Of a stretch of 64,000 nt of DNA, positions 56,011 through 64,000 are shown one piece after another. The translations under genes and the position numbers were made by a program. The stretch lies in contig NZ_CP006367.1 in NCBI RefSeq assembly GCF_001442755.1, positions 1,054,001 to 1,118,000 on the forward strand, written 5' to 3'. Numbering within the stretch: the first letter of the stretch is position 1; every line of letters starts with the position of its first letter. The notes beneath the pieces were generated by a model. That model had not been told where the DNA came from, did not search any database, and saw only the letters and a list, made by a program, of their open reading frames with translations. Source of the DNA: Aureimonas sp. AU20 (GTDB lineage: Bacteria; Pseudomonadota; Alphaproteobacteria; Rhizobiales; Rhizobiaceae).

Positions 56011-57834
56011 ATGGAAATGCCGCTCACAGCGATTCGGACATCCGTCGGTTGGGTTCCCACGGTCGCTCTTTCCTGGCTCTGGGGGCTGGGCTTCTTTTAT
56101 TCGCTGCACATGGCGCGCAGCTATGGCTGGACGGGCTTCCTTGCCTTCGCTCTGCCCAACGCGCTGGGCCTCTTCCTGTTCGGTTGGGTGCTGGGACGGC
56201 GGGGACGCGACCCCGCCGCGCTCTTCTCCCGTCTTCAAGGACCCTTCGCCGGCCTCTTCCTGCTGGCGCAGGTGGCGGCGGTGGGCATCAGCCTCCACGC
56301 TTTCGTTTCCTATCTCGCGCCGCTCGGCGGCACGGCGGGCATGGCGCTTCTGGCGGGGCTGACACTGCTGGTCGCCTGCGCCACGGGGCAGGCCTTCTCG
56401 CTGCGCGTTCTGCGTTGGGCGCATGCCGTTTATCTTCCGCTTGGCATCGGCGCGGCGCTCTACGCGCTGTTTGCGCTGCGCGGCGCGCTCCCGCCCCTGC
56501 CGGAGGCGGTGCTGGGCTGGGACGGGCGCTTCTTCGGCCTGGTCGTGCCCTCGCTGGTGGGCTTTCTGCTCGGCCCCTGGACGGACGTCCAGCAGTGGCA
56601 GCGCGTCGTCGAGATCCATCGCTCCGGCGGCTCGCCGACGCTGAGCTACGGTCTCGGCTCGATCATGTTTCTCGGGCTGATCGGCCTCAATGCCGCTCTC
56701 GCCATGGCGGCGGGCATCGTGCCGCCACTCGCCTTCTTCGACGGAAGCTTCGGCGAGCAGGCGGCGGTGGCGACGGCCCTGGCCGGGGCGCCGAACACGC
56801 TGGCCGCAGTGGCTTTCGTGGTCTGGGCGACGATCGCGCTCCTGTCCACGGCGGACAGCAGCTACTGCGCCCTGCGCTGGCTTCTCACCTCGGTGACGGC
56901 CCGCAGCAAGAGTCCGCTTCTGGCCATCGTCCCTGCGGCGCTCGTCGCCTCGCCGCTTTGGGTGCTGGGTGCGGCCGTGGGGCTGGCCGCCCTTGGCGTC
57001 CAGTCGGACCTGCCGATGATCTATCTCATGGCGCCTTTCGCCACGCTCTTCGCCGGGCCGGCGGCCTCGCTGGTGGCGCGCGTCCTCGGGCGCGGCGGGC
57101 GCTACGATTCCACCCTCTGCTATCTCATCGGCCTCGCCGCGCTGCTTCTCTTCGCTCTTGGCTATGCCGGGCCGGTGCCGAGCCTCATGGCCCTTTCGGG
57201 ACTCGTCGGTCTGGTCGGCGCGCTGCCCGTTCTTCTCGGCGAGCCGAAGGCGGCGGAGGTTCCGCTATCCACTGAGGGCACCGGCGCGGCGCCGCGTTTC
57301 ACGCCGCTCGTGCCCGCGCAGCCCGTGGGCCATGTCGCGCAATTGTCGGCCGCGCACGGGTTCGACGGCGACTGGTTCGTCATGCGCATGACGCCGACCT
57401 ATGACGACACGAATTCGGTCGGCAACGTCTACTTCGCCAATTACATGCGCTGGGTCGGCAAGGCGCGCGAGCTTTTCTTCAATCTCTGCATGCCGGAATT
57501 CAGTCTGGCCGACACGTCCTTCTATGTGCTGACGCGCTCGTTCCAGCACGACTTCCGCCGCGAGGCGCAGGAGTTCGAGCCGATCGTGGTGCGCATCCGC
57601 ATCGCCTCGCACAATCGGAAATTCGTGACGCTGGAGCACGAGATCCACAGCGAGAACCATGGCCTTCTCGGGCGCGGCTCGCAGTCGCTGATGTTCGTGG
57701 ACATCAAGGATTACCGTCCACTCGACATTCCCGGCAGCATCATTCGCGGCTTCCTGCCCTATTGGCCGAAGGGCTCCTCGATCACGGACCGCGTGCGCGA
57801 GGCCGGGCCGAGCCTGTCCGACGCGGTGATGTGA
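56011..57834 (+). CDS. SSS-like membrane transporter fused to a hotdog thioesterase
   Basis: A 607-residue protein with two parts. Residues 1-430 hold about 11 to 13 TM helices with a sodium:solute symporter-like signature: GPWTDVQQWQRVVEIHRS (about 190-207), and LLSTADSSYCALRW (about 277-290), which is the LSTADS sequence found in TM8 of the SSS family. Residues 454-595 form a 4HBT hotdog thioesterase: MTPTYDDTNSVGNVYFANYMRWVGKARELFF, then HDFRREAQEFEPIVVRIRI and FVTLEHEIHSENHGLLGRGSQSLMFVD. The two parts are in one frame without a stop. It may couple acyl-CoA hydrolysis to a membrane sensor/transport part. A strange fusion, function unknown. Confidence 0.8.
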   Translation: MEMPLTAIRTSVGWVPTVALSWLWGLGFFYSLHMARSYGWTGFLAFALPNALGLFLFGWVLGRRGRDPAALFSRLQGPFAGLFLLAQVAAVGISLHAFVSYLAPLGGTAGMALLAGLTLLVACATGQAFSLRVLRWAHAVYLPLGIGAALYALFALRGALPPLPEAVLGWDGRFFGLVVPSLVGFLLGPWTDVQQWQRVVEIHRSGGSPTLSYGLGSIMFLGLIGLNAALAMAAGIVPPLAFFDGSFGEQAAVATALAGAPNTLAAVAFVVWATIALLSTADSSYCALRWLLTSVTARSKSPLLAIVPAALVASPLWVLGAAVGLAALGVQSDLPMIYLMAPFATLFAGPAASLVARVLGRGGRYDSTLCYLIGLAALLLFALGYAGPVPSLMALSGLVGLVGALPVLLGEPKAAEVPLSTEGTGAAPRFTPLVPAQPVGHVAQLSAAHGFDGDWFVMRMTPTYDDTNSVGNVYFANYMRWVGKARELFFNLCMPEFSLADTSFYVLTRSFQHDFRREAQEFEPIVVRIRIASHNRKFVTLEHEIHSENHGLLGRGSQSLMFVDIKDYRPLDIPGSIIRGFLPYWPKGSSITDRVREAGPSLSDAVM

Positions 57835-57880
57835 CCCGACGGCGCACCTGAAGCGTGTCCGGTTCATCGAACAGGCGTCG

Positions 57881-60250
57881 TCAGCCCGCCATCTTCAAGG
57901 AATTGGGCCGCTCGCCGACCGGGCGGACCAGGGCGTTGGCGGCCTCGGCCGGCATGGCCGGACCGAACAGGTAGCCCTGGCATTCGTCGCAGCCGAGATC
58001 CACAAGGCAAGCGTGCTGGGCTTCGTTCTCCACGCCCTCGGCGATCACGGTCATGCCCAGCGCTTTGGCGAGCGAGACGATGGCCTGAACGATCGGCAGG
58101 CTGGCGCCTTCGCCGGGTAGGTCGGTGATGAAGCTGCGGTCGATCTTCAGCTTGTCGAAGGCGATGCGGCTGAGATAGGCCAAGCTGGAATAGCCCGTGC
58201 CGAAATCGTCCAGCGCCAGCCGCACGTTGAGCGCGCGCAGCCGCGCGATCGAAGCGTTGACGTTGGACCCCGCGTCGAGAAGCACGGATTCGGTGATCTC
58301 CAGTTCCAGCCGCTCGGGCGCGAGGCCGGAGCCGACCAGCGCCTCCTCCACCAGGGCCGGCACGTCGGAATGGCGCAGCTGGATCGGCGATAGATTGACC
58401 GCAATGCCGATCGTCTCCGGCCAGAGCGTGGCGACCCGGCAGGCTTCGCGCAGCGCCCAGCGACTGAGCGGCATGATGACGCCAGTCTCCTCCGCGATGG
58501 GGATGAAGTCGGACGGCGGGACTTTGCCGCGCAAGGGATGGTTCCAGCGGAGCAGCGCCTCGAAGCCACAGACGAGGCCGGTGCGCGCGTCGACCTGCGG
58601 CTGGTAGTGGAGCTGGAACTCGCCGCGATCCAGCGCGCCGCGCAGGTCCGAGGCCAGCGCCCGCTGCTTCTCCTGCCGCTCGTCCATCTCGGCCTCGTAG
58701 AAGCGGAAGCCGTTCCTGCCTTCGCGCTTGGTGCGGTAGAGCGCAAGGTCCGCCCGGCGCACGAGATCGGTTGCGCCGTCAGCCGGGGCCAGCGCGATGC
58801 CGATGCTGACGCCGACGCCCAGATGAATGTCGCCGATTCGGCAGGGACGGCCGACCGCCGAGACAATGCGCTCGGCCAGGCACCTGACGGCGGCCCGGTC
58901 GGCGGTCTCGTGCAGCACCATGAACTCGTCGCCCGCCAGCCGGGCGACGAAGGTGCCCGGCTTGACGAAACTCTGCAGCCGGCGCGCTACCTCCTTGAGC
59001 AGAGCGTCGCCCACCGCGTGGCCGAAGGCGTCGTTGGCGTTCTTGAACTCGTCGAGGTCGAGGCACATCACGGCGAAGCACGCGGCCGGCTCGCGCGCCA
59101 GCAGCGCGTCGAGCCTTTGCTGAAACAGGGCGCGGTTGGGCAGGTCGGTCAGCGGATCGTGGGTGGCCAGATGGGACAGGCGCTCCTGCGAGCGTTTTTG
59201 GACCGTGATGTCTGAGCCGACGCCGCGATAGCCAGTGAAGACCCCGTCGCAATCCTGGATCGGCTTGCCGCTGAGGCTCCACCAACGCTGCTCGCCGACC
59301 ACCGACAGGCGGATCTGCAGCCCGTGAAACTCCTTATGCGCCCGCATGGTCTCGAACAGGCGGGCCAGATCCCCGCTTTCCTCCAAGGCACTGGCCGAGG
59401 CGCCGATGCCGCCCACCAGCCGGTCGAAGGTGAGGCCGTGAAGGACGCTCTCGGGCAGTTCCACCACCTCCGCCAGACGCGGCGAAATGTGCTGGAGCTT
59501 CAGGTCGGCGTCGGTTTCCCACAGCCAGTCGCTGGCATGGGCCTCGAAATCGTTGAGGAGGAGATTGGTCAGCTCCTGCTGGCGGCCGAGCTCGATCTGC
59601 GTCAGTACCCGCTTGGTCACGAGGCGGCGCAGGTGGAACATCGCGGTGAAGATGAACAGCGCGTAGAAGGCGAGCAGCAGCGCGACATAGACGTTCACCG
59701 CCTCGCCCGTCATCGCCAGCGCCAGAAAGGAGCCGAAGACGATCGGCCCGACATAGGCGAAGGAGGCGCGCGGCACCGTGGCGAGGCACATGCCCGTCGC
59801 GATCAGGCCGGCACAGGTCGAGGCGATCACGAGCCGCCCGTTCATGTCGCTATCGGCGAAGAGCACGATCGGGATCGACGCCAGGAACAGGCCCGCCAGG
59901 AGAGAGACCCAGGTCATCAACGCCCTGAAGCGCGGGCCGATCGGCAGGTTGGGCGCGCGCGAGCGCCAGCGCCAGCAGCTTTCCAGCGTGCACAGGGCCA
60001 GCGCGACGCTGCCGACCTGAAGTCCCACGAGATAGGGCACGTAGCTTCTATGCCAGAAGAGGACGATGATGACCTGCACCACCATGAAGGCGGTGATCGC
60101 GGTCAGCGGCGCCAGGCGCAGCGCGACGTCCACCCGCTCGACATGGACTTGGTCGGGCAGGGGGCCGACGGCGCGCGCTTCCCGCGGATCGTAGTCGATC
60201 AGGAAGGCCGTCAGACGTGTGAACGGCGCCACCAAACTCGCTCGCGTCAT
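57881..60250 (-). CDS. Membrane PAS-GGDEF-EAL cyclic-di-GMP protein
   Basis: A 789-residue inner-membrane protein. Several N-terminal helices (about 47-210) are followed by a PAS domain (about 240-360), a GGDEF domain with degenerate motif RLAGDEFMVL (AGDEF, about 439-443; I-site is not typical), and an EAL domain with GFEALLRWNHP (EAL at 564-566), ALDDFGTGYSSLAYL and KIDRSFITDL. EAL metal residues are intact, so phosphodiesterase activity is likely; the cyclase may be weak or regulatory. The LapG-like protease family (a c-di-GMP-linked BTLCP) is encoded elsewhere in the window but not beside it. Confidence 0.9.
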   Translation of the reverse strand: MTRASLVAPFTRLTAFLIDYDPREARAVGPLPDQVHVERVDVALRLAPLTAITAFMVVQVIIVLFWHRSYVPYLVGLQVGSVALALCTLESCWRWRSRAPNLPIGPRFRALMTWVSLLAGLFLASIPIVLFADSDMNGRLVIASTCAGLIATGMCLATVPRASFAYVGPIVFGSFLALAMTGEAVNVYVALLLAFYALFIFTAMFHLRRLVTKRVLTQIELGRQQELTNLLLNDFEAHASDWLWETDADLKLQHISPRLAEVVELPESVLHGLTFDRLVGGIGASASALEESGDLARLFETMRAHKEFHGLQIRLSVVGEQRWWSLSGKPIQDCDGVFTGYRGVGSDITVQKRSQERLSHLATHDPLTDLPNRALFQQRLDALLAREPAACFAVMCLDLDEFKNANDAFGHAVGDALLKEVARRLQSFVKPGTFVARLAGDEFMVLHETADRAAVRCLAERIVSAVGRPCRIGDIHLGVGVSIGIALAPADGATDLVRRADLALYRTKREGRNGFRFYEAEMDERQEKQRALASDLRGALDRGEFQLHYQPQVDARTGLVCGFEALLRWNHPLRGKVPPSDFIPIAEETGVIMPLSRWALREACRVATLWPETIGIAVNLSPIQLRHSDVPALVEEALVGSGLAPERLELEITESVLLDAGSNVNASIARLRALNVRLALDDFGTGYSSLAYLSRIAFDKLKIDRSFITDLPGEGASLPIVQAIVSLAKALGMTVIAEGVENEAQHACLVDLGCDECQGYLFGPAMPAEAANALVRPVGERPNSLKMAG

Positions 60251-60692
60251 TCGCTTCCACCCTGCGACCTTGCCGAACCGGCCTTTTCGGGCGGTCCGCC
60301 GGCTCAGGTCAGACGCGGCTTCGATCCTAGCGAACCCATGTCTGCCCCGACGCCCAGGACCTGCCTCTCTCGCTCTGCACGAATGCCTAACGCGCGCTTC
60401 ACCAATTGGCCCACAGCGACCCCCATAGACCTCCCTGTTTGCTGAAGAGGAGGTTAAAAATGGCGCCGAAACACTGGAGATAAGACCATCAGTATTACTT
60501 CGAGCTTACGATCGGGGCCTCGATTTGCGCCCATCGCGCTGCCGAGGCCGGCGGTGCGGTCGGCGGGGAGACGGCGTCGGATTTCAGACTAGGGGGTGCA
60601 GTGGAAGCTGGCGGCCGAGCCTTCAGGCTTCGACGACGCAAGCGGGCAGAGGTCTTGCTGTGCAAACCTCCCGCAAGTCTCGTCCCGGGTTT
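60251..60692. other. Gene-free stretch upstream of the GGDEF-EAL gene
   Basis: No full-size gene is seen in these 442 bases. A strong AAGAGGAGG ribosome-binding sequence (60445-60453) sits 6 bases before an ATG at 60460 that reads only seven codons (MAPKHWR) before TAA. The rest is GC-rich spacer with the GGDEF-EAL promoter presumably near 60260-60330. Confidence 0.4.
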
Positions 60693-60872
60693 CTAGTGCA
60701 GTCGTGCGGGGCGCGAGCCGATAATGTCGAGCGCCACCATGCAGGCGTCCAGAAACGCCTGATGCGGAAGCTCGGGATGGGTTTCCCGGAACCGCTGTGT
60801 CAGTTCGGTTGGGTCGTCGGTTTCTTCCGAAAGCCGCAACACCGTGATGATCGGATCCTCGTCCGATGGCAT
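60693..60872 (-). CDS. Small hypothetical protein (59 aa)
   Basis: A 59-residue soluble protein starting at ATG 60872 with GGAG 6 nt upstream. Its sequence is acidic at the N-terminus (PSDEDPIITVLRLSEETDDP) and ends in LDACMVALDIIGSRPARLH. The third codon positions are G/C-biased as in real genes of this chromosome. It is not one of the larger frames and has no close match that I recognise. It lies upstream of the outer-membrane barrel's terminator on the same strand. Confidence 0.6.
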   Translation of the reverse strand: MPSDEDPIITVLRLSEETDDPTELTQRFRETHPELPHQAFLDACMVALDIIGSRPARLH

Positions 60873-60980
60873 GACATTCTCCGGCCTCGATGCGCCATGA
60901 CCTATGGCTCGCGCGCCTTGCGAAAAGATGCGCGATCGCCCAAGTCTCGGATCGGGCCGATGTTTTTTGCCCTGCGTGAC

Positions 60981-61015
60981 AAAAAAAGCCCGCCGCGGCT
61001 TAGCACCGGGCGGGC
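60981..61015 (-). terminator. Intrinsic terminator of the beta-barrel gene
   Basis: On the minus strand a 7-bp stem GCCCGCC/GGCGGGC with further pairing inside is followed by seven T (60981-60987). It lies 56 bases after the outer-membrane protein stop codon. Confidence 0.8.
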
Positions 61016-61071
61016 CTCTCTTGGGCCGCGTGGGGAACGCGCGACCCGCATCGGATCAGTTCGAGGTCGTA

Positions 61072-61896
61072 TCAGTTGAAGCGGTAGGAGAGCTTCGCCG
61101 TCACGGTGTGGAAGTCGAAGTCGCCGCGCGTGCGGAAGTCGGTGTACTGGCCGGCGATCACCGCCGCGCCCGAACCGTCGAACGGGCCGCCGTTCAGGCG
61201 GGTGAAGGAGCCGCCGTCGCCGAGGTTGGTGTAGAGATATTCGGCACCGAAGGAGATGTTCTGCGTCACCTTCACTTCCATGCCGCCGCCGACCGAGTAG
61301 CCCCACTCGTCTTCGTTCTCGCGCGAGATCGCCGGGAAGGCGGCCGTCACGGCCGGGCTGTTGGTGCCGAAGCGGTAGTCCACCTGACCATAGGCGAAAC
61401 CGCCCGTGGCGTAGAGCAGCGCGCTGTCGGTGACGAGGTAGCCAGCGCGCAGGCGGCCGGTCACGAGATAGTCGAGGCTGCGCTCGGCGGTGTAGACGGC
61501 CGGCGTGTTGGAGAAGGCGCTGGCGCGCTGCGAGATGTCGAGCGCATTGATGTCGGCCAGCGCGCCGATCACGAAGGCGCCGGCCTGATAGTCGTAGCCG
61601 ACATGCGCGCCGCCGACGAAGCTCGACTCGAATTCCGAGGTGAAGCTGGAGCCGAAGGCGTTGGTCAGGAAGGCCGCGCCCGCGCCGCCGAAGTTCGGCA
61701 CGATGGCGAGATTGTCGCCATTGTCAGGGTTGAACGCGCCGCCGGCCTGCACGCCGAGATAAAGGCCGGTCCAGGTCATGACCGGGGCCATGGCGACCGG
61801 GGGAGCCGGCTCGGAATAGACGACGTCGGCGGCGAGCGCCTGCGAGGCGAGGCCCAGCGTCGCGGCCGAAGCGAGAAGGAGAGCGAGGGTCTTCAT
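61072..61896 (-). CDS. Outer-membrane beta-barrel protein (Omp25/31-like)
   Basis: A 274-residue protein with signal peptide 1-22 (cut after ALA), DVVYSEPAPPVAMAPVMTWTGLYLGVQAGG (the typical start of rhizobial and Brucella Omp25/31 proteins), alternating aromatic strands, and a C-terminal strand ending in Tyr-Arg-Phe-Asn. About eight strands. Such barrels are abundant surface proteins. GGAG lies 8 nt before the ATG at 61896. An intrinsic terminator follows. Confidence 0.87.
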   Translation of the reverse strand: MKTLALLLASAATLGLASQALAADVVYSEPAPPVAMAPVMTWTGLYLGVQAGGAFNPDNGDNLAIVPNFGGAGAAFLTNAFGSSFTSEFESSFVGGAHVGYDYQAGAFVIGALADINALDISQRASAFSNTPAVYTAERSLDYLVTGRLRAGYLVTDSALLYATGGFAYGQVDYRFGTNSPAVTAAFPAISRENEDEWGYSVGGGMEVKVTQNISFGAEYLYTNLGDGGSFTRLNGGPFDGSGAAVIAGQYTDFRTRGDFDFHTVTAKLSYRFN

Positions 61897-62370
61897 GGCA
61901 CAAACTCCGGTTGCGAAAGGCACTGGCGGCCCCCGTCGAGGATCGGGGCGCCGTGCCGCGACGAGGACTTGCCTCTTCGCCAGCGTTGCGCCGTTGCTCA
62001 GAAGATGCCTGAAATTTTTCGCCGCTCAAGCCGCCTTCCGCATGAATCCCATCCGTGTTGCTGAGATGTAACGCAGTTCACCGGCGCGTGATGAATGAGT
62101 TGTTCTTCGAAATAGCGGAAAGGACGAGAGGTGAGGCAGGGAAAAACCCGACAGGCTGGGGTTTTTGAAGTCTCTCAACAGTCTTGAATTGGCCCATGTG
62201 AGAATAGAATCACGCTGACGTGAGCTTGGGACGTTTAAGTAGCCGCATGCGGGTTAGACGCCAGCGTTGCAATTTTGACGCGTCCGGACGTCGGCCCCAC
62301 GCGAAAATGGCCCGGCGCCGCAGGACGGGGCCGAGCCATGGGGAATGGAAATGGGACCGGAATGGTTCGG
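61897..62370. other. Gene-free stretch holding the barrel promoter and an orphan hairpin
   Basis: These 474 bases lie between two minus-strand genes. They must contain the outer-membrane protein promoter (near 61940-62060). A perfect hairpin AAAAACCC-N9-GGGTTTTT (62142-62166) stands in the middle and resembles a terminator in both directions without an adjacent gene. A weak hairpin followed by TTTT (62303-62339, minus) terminates the 39-aa gene upstream of it. Confidence 0.5.
62142..62166. terminator. Orphan intrinsic terminator-like hairpin
   Basis: AAAAACCC / GGGTTTTT, an 8-bp stem with A5 and T5 on both sides and loop GACAGGCTG. No protein gene ends here, so it may close a small RNA or leader on either strand. 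On the minus strand, TATTCT (62205-62210) is a possible -10 box for a transcript of about 60 nt. Speculative. Confidence 0.45.
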
Positions 62371-62490
62371 TCAGCGCGCGCCACGCGGCTTGGGACGGTG
62401 GTCGCCGGAAAGCTGGAGGGCGACGGAGACCAGAACCGCAAAGCCGCCCATCGTCAGGATGAATGAGAACAAGGTCGTCACGAGATCCAT
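62371..62490 (-). CDS. Small single-helix membrane protein (39 aa)
   Basis: A 39-residue protein with one TM helix (about 3-25, LVTTLFSFILTMGGFAVLVSVAL) and a basic tail GDHRPKPRGAR. ATG 62490 has AAGG 8 nt before. It is transcribed downstream of the bestrophin-like gene on the same strand (95 bp apart). It may assist a membrane complex; the role is unknown. A weak terminator follows (62303-62339). Confidence 0.6.
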   Translation of the reverse strand: MDLVTTLFSFILTMGGFAVLVSVALQLSGDHRPKPRGAR

Positions 62491-62584
62491 GGTTCAAACC
62501 TTCGAACGCTTGGGAAGGGTTCAGAAACCATGGTCGGGGTTAACGAAGTCTTGCCGGGGAGTGAGGCGCCCTCCGGCCTTCGAC

Positions 62585-63484
62585 CTACCAGAGAACGTGG
62601 TTAACCGGGCGCACGGGGGCCGGCGCGTCCATCTTGCCGCGAAGATGTTCGAGATCGATCTGGATCGTGCGGCAGATCGAGGTGAGGGGTACGTCGTGGT
62701 CCCGGTTCTCGAACGGGTCCTGCAGGTCGCTGCCGATCTGGTCCATGGCCAGCATCATGAACCCGACGATCGTGGAGGCGAGCGGCGTGTAGATGCCGAG
62801 GCTGTCGACCAGCCCGACGGGCAGGAGCACGCAGAAGACATGGACGAAGAGCGTGGGAAAGTAGTCGTACTCGCGCGGCAGCGGCGTGTTCTTGATCCGC
62901 TCCATGCCGCCCTGGGCATTGCTCATGTCCACCAGAAGCTGCTCGACCTGCGTGCGGCGGATCGAGTCCATCCAGCCTTGCCGGGTGGCGTCCGAGAGAA
63001 GCGCGGCGGTCTCGTTGAGAACCGCGTTGGGCACGTTGGAGACGTCGGTCAGACCCTCCGTCTCGGCCTCGCCGAGAAAAGGGCGGATCTCGTCCAGGCA
63101 GGGCTGGCGGCGCAGATGGCAGCGCAGCGCGTTGACATAGGCGATCTGCCGCATCACCAGCGCCTGGCGCAGGTCGTGGCTTTCCGGCCGTGTATCGATG
63201 AGATGGAACACGGCGCGGCCATAGGAGCGCGAGGCGTTGACCATGGCACCCCAGAGCGTTCGCGCTTCCCACCAGCGATTATAGGCGTTGTTGTTGCGAA
63301 AGCCCAGAAACAGCGCCAGCGCCGAACCGAGCAGCGTCATCGGCAGGATCGGCAGGTCAAAGCCGGGATGCGGCAGGTAGACATAGGCCAGCGTGACGAT
63401 GACGTCCCAGATCAGGAGCAGCACCAGCGGCCAGCCTACATAGCGAAGCATGCGCGGCAGACGGGCAGACTCGGGCAAGACCAT
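62585..63484 (-). CDS. Bestrophin-like (UPF0187/RFP-TM) ion channel
   Basis: A 299-residue inner-membrane protein of the bestrophin family: MLRYVGWPLVLLLIWDVIVTLAYVYL, FRNNNAYNRWWEARTLWGAMVNASRSYGR and GIYTPLASTIVGFMMLAMDQIGSDLQDPFENRDHDVPLTSICRTIQIDLEHL. Bacterial homologues (KpBest) are pentameric cation channels. AAGGAG lies 6 nt before the ATG at 63484. A frame further upstream to 63544 is not needed. Confidence 0.87.
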   Translation of the reverse strand: MVLPESARLPRMLRYVGWPLVLLLIWDVIVTLAYVYLPHPGFDLPILPMTLLGSALALFLGFRNNNAYNRWWEARTLWGAMVNASRSYGRAVFHLIDTRPESHDLRQALVMRQIAYVNALRCHLRRQPCLDEIRPFLGEAETEGLTDVSNVPNAVLNETAALLSDATRQGWMDSIRRTQVEQLLVDMSNAQGGMERIKNTPLPREYDYFPTLFVHVFCVLLPVGLVDSLGIYTPLASTIVGFMMLAMDQIGSDLQDPFENRDHDVPLTSICRTIQIDLEHLRGKMDAPAPVRPVNHVLW

Positions 63485-63748
63485 GCGCAACTCCTTATGT
63501 GGACGGCCAAACGAACCGAAGAACGCTTGGTTGCATTGCAGCATGAGAAAGCGGCCTCGGTTCGGCCCCGCGAAGGCGAGAGGATGACGCGCCGCTCGCT
63601 CGGGAGCGGGGTCCTGATCGTGCCGGTCTTATCCGTCTGGTAGGGTTGATGATTTAGGCGCAACAGTGCGCCTTCTTTTGAAAGGGGCTGGAACCTCGAA
63701 GGCCGCTCGCGAATTCTTGAGGCGACATCTTCCAACGGATCAACGCCC

Positions 63749-63913
63749 ATGCGCAGCCGCAGTCGCAGCCCTTTCCACCTTCGTGCCCTTCGCTACAGCC
63801 TTCTTATTCTCAGCCTTCTGTTCGCTGGGGGCGTCGTGTTCCTCGGGATCACCAACATGACCAAGGTCGAAGCCGACCCGCTGGTGGACTATCGCGGCGT
63901 GTCGCAGAACTGA
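63749..63913 (+). CDS. Small membrane protein (54 aa)
   Basis: A 54-residue protein with a basic N-terminus (MRSRSRSPFHLRALRYS), one TM helix (about 17-36, LLILSLLFAGGVVFLGI) and a short acidic tail (KVEADPLVDYRGVSQN). Similar-style small proteins occur in rhizobia with no assigned role. The ribosome site is weak. The overlapping larger frame at 63666-63860 lacks coding character and is rejected. It is followed by a clear terminator. Confidence 0.6.
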   Translation: MRSRSRSPFHLRALRYSLLILSLLFAGGVVFLGITNMTKVEADPLVDYRGVSQN

Positions 63914-63942
63914 GCGACCGGGCCGGTTGAGGCCGGCCCATA

Positions 63943-63978
63943 AAAAGCCCTCCCGGCCTGACGGCGGAGAGGGCTTTT
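63943..63978. terminator. Intrinsic terminator at the right end
   Basis: AAAAGCCCTC (63943-63952) pairs perfectly with GAGGGCTTTT (63969-63978). It lies 29 bases after the small membrane protein stop and has A/T runs on both sides, so it can act in both directions. Confidence 0.8.
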
Positions 63979-64000
63979 CGCTGCCTGCGAAAGCGAGCGA

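Noticed and set aside
63666..63860. 64-aa frame at the right end
   Set aside because: It overlaps the 54-aa frame at 63749-63913, which has a regular charged/TM/acidic layout and a following terminator; the 64-aa product lacks this.

Overview
The window is a continuous stretch of high-GC, densely coded chromosome from an alphaproteobacterium. The gene content points to the Hyphomicrobiales (Rhizobiales): ExoA/ExoM-like glycosyltransferases, a FrcABC-type sugar transporter with a ROK regulator, a SqdB sulfolipid gene, an HmuQ-like heme monooxygenase, DUF2171 and DUF2934 proteins and an Omp25/31-type beta-barrel. An Aurantimonadaceae-like host is possible, but the genus cannot be fixed from the sequence alone. 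No rRNA, tRNA, CRISPR array, transposase or intact prophage is visible.

Positions 1-19500 are an exopolysaccharide region. A cut-off metallophosphoesterase lies at the left edge. An O-antigen ligase/polymerase-like gene (+) then converges on a minus-strand export operon: Wza-like lipoprotein, Gly-rich secreted protein, Wzc/ExoP-like co-polymerase and tyrosine kinase, and a one-TM protein. Next are a two-gene unit (a phage-structural-like 117-aa protein and a 964-aa protein with SGNH/sialate O-acetylesterase-like blocks), a periplasmic transglutaminase-like peptidase, and two divergent operons. Those operons hold ExoA-like GT2, GT4 and DUF6492 GT on minus, and GT4, ExoM-like GT2 and a Wzx-like flippase on plus. 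Together they can transfer sugars, flip, polymerise and export a polymer, but no initiating phosphoglycosyl transferase is in view.

Positions 19600-36000 are mixed: small stress-type proteins, kup, a soluble globin-coupled chemoreceptor, a glycine-betaine-type ABC operon with a GATase1-AraC (GbdR-like) gene just upstream, a divergent SQDG lipid pair (GT4 and sqdB), an MFS pump, an HmuQ-like monooxygenase, a lytic transglycosylase, a GNAT and a GST. Positions 35700-45900 hold two sugar/peptide importers: a complete five-gene Opp/Dpp operon and frcBCA, with a divergent ROK repressor gene.

Positions 47200-64000 contain UshA-SPFH-NfeD, malate synthase G, a YqaA-like and a ceramidase-like membrane protein, a lipoprotein L,D-transpeptidase, CueR, an unusual SSS-transporter/hotdog-thioesterase fusion, a GGDEF-EAL protein, an outer-membrane beta-barrel, a bestrophin-like channel and three small proteins of 39-59 aa.

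The most notable observations are the SSS-hotdog fusion, the esterase-like gene pair inside the EPS locus, and two inverted, size-variant copies of a MITE-like element, one of which supplies the stop codon of the ceramidase-like gene. Also notable are a cluster of four strong palindromes between frcB and frcC, a betaine-transporter ATPase gene without a normal start codon, and a convergent sqdB/MFS pair whose two stop codons lie in the two arms of one perfect inverted repeat.
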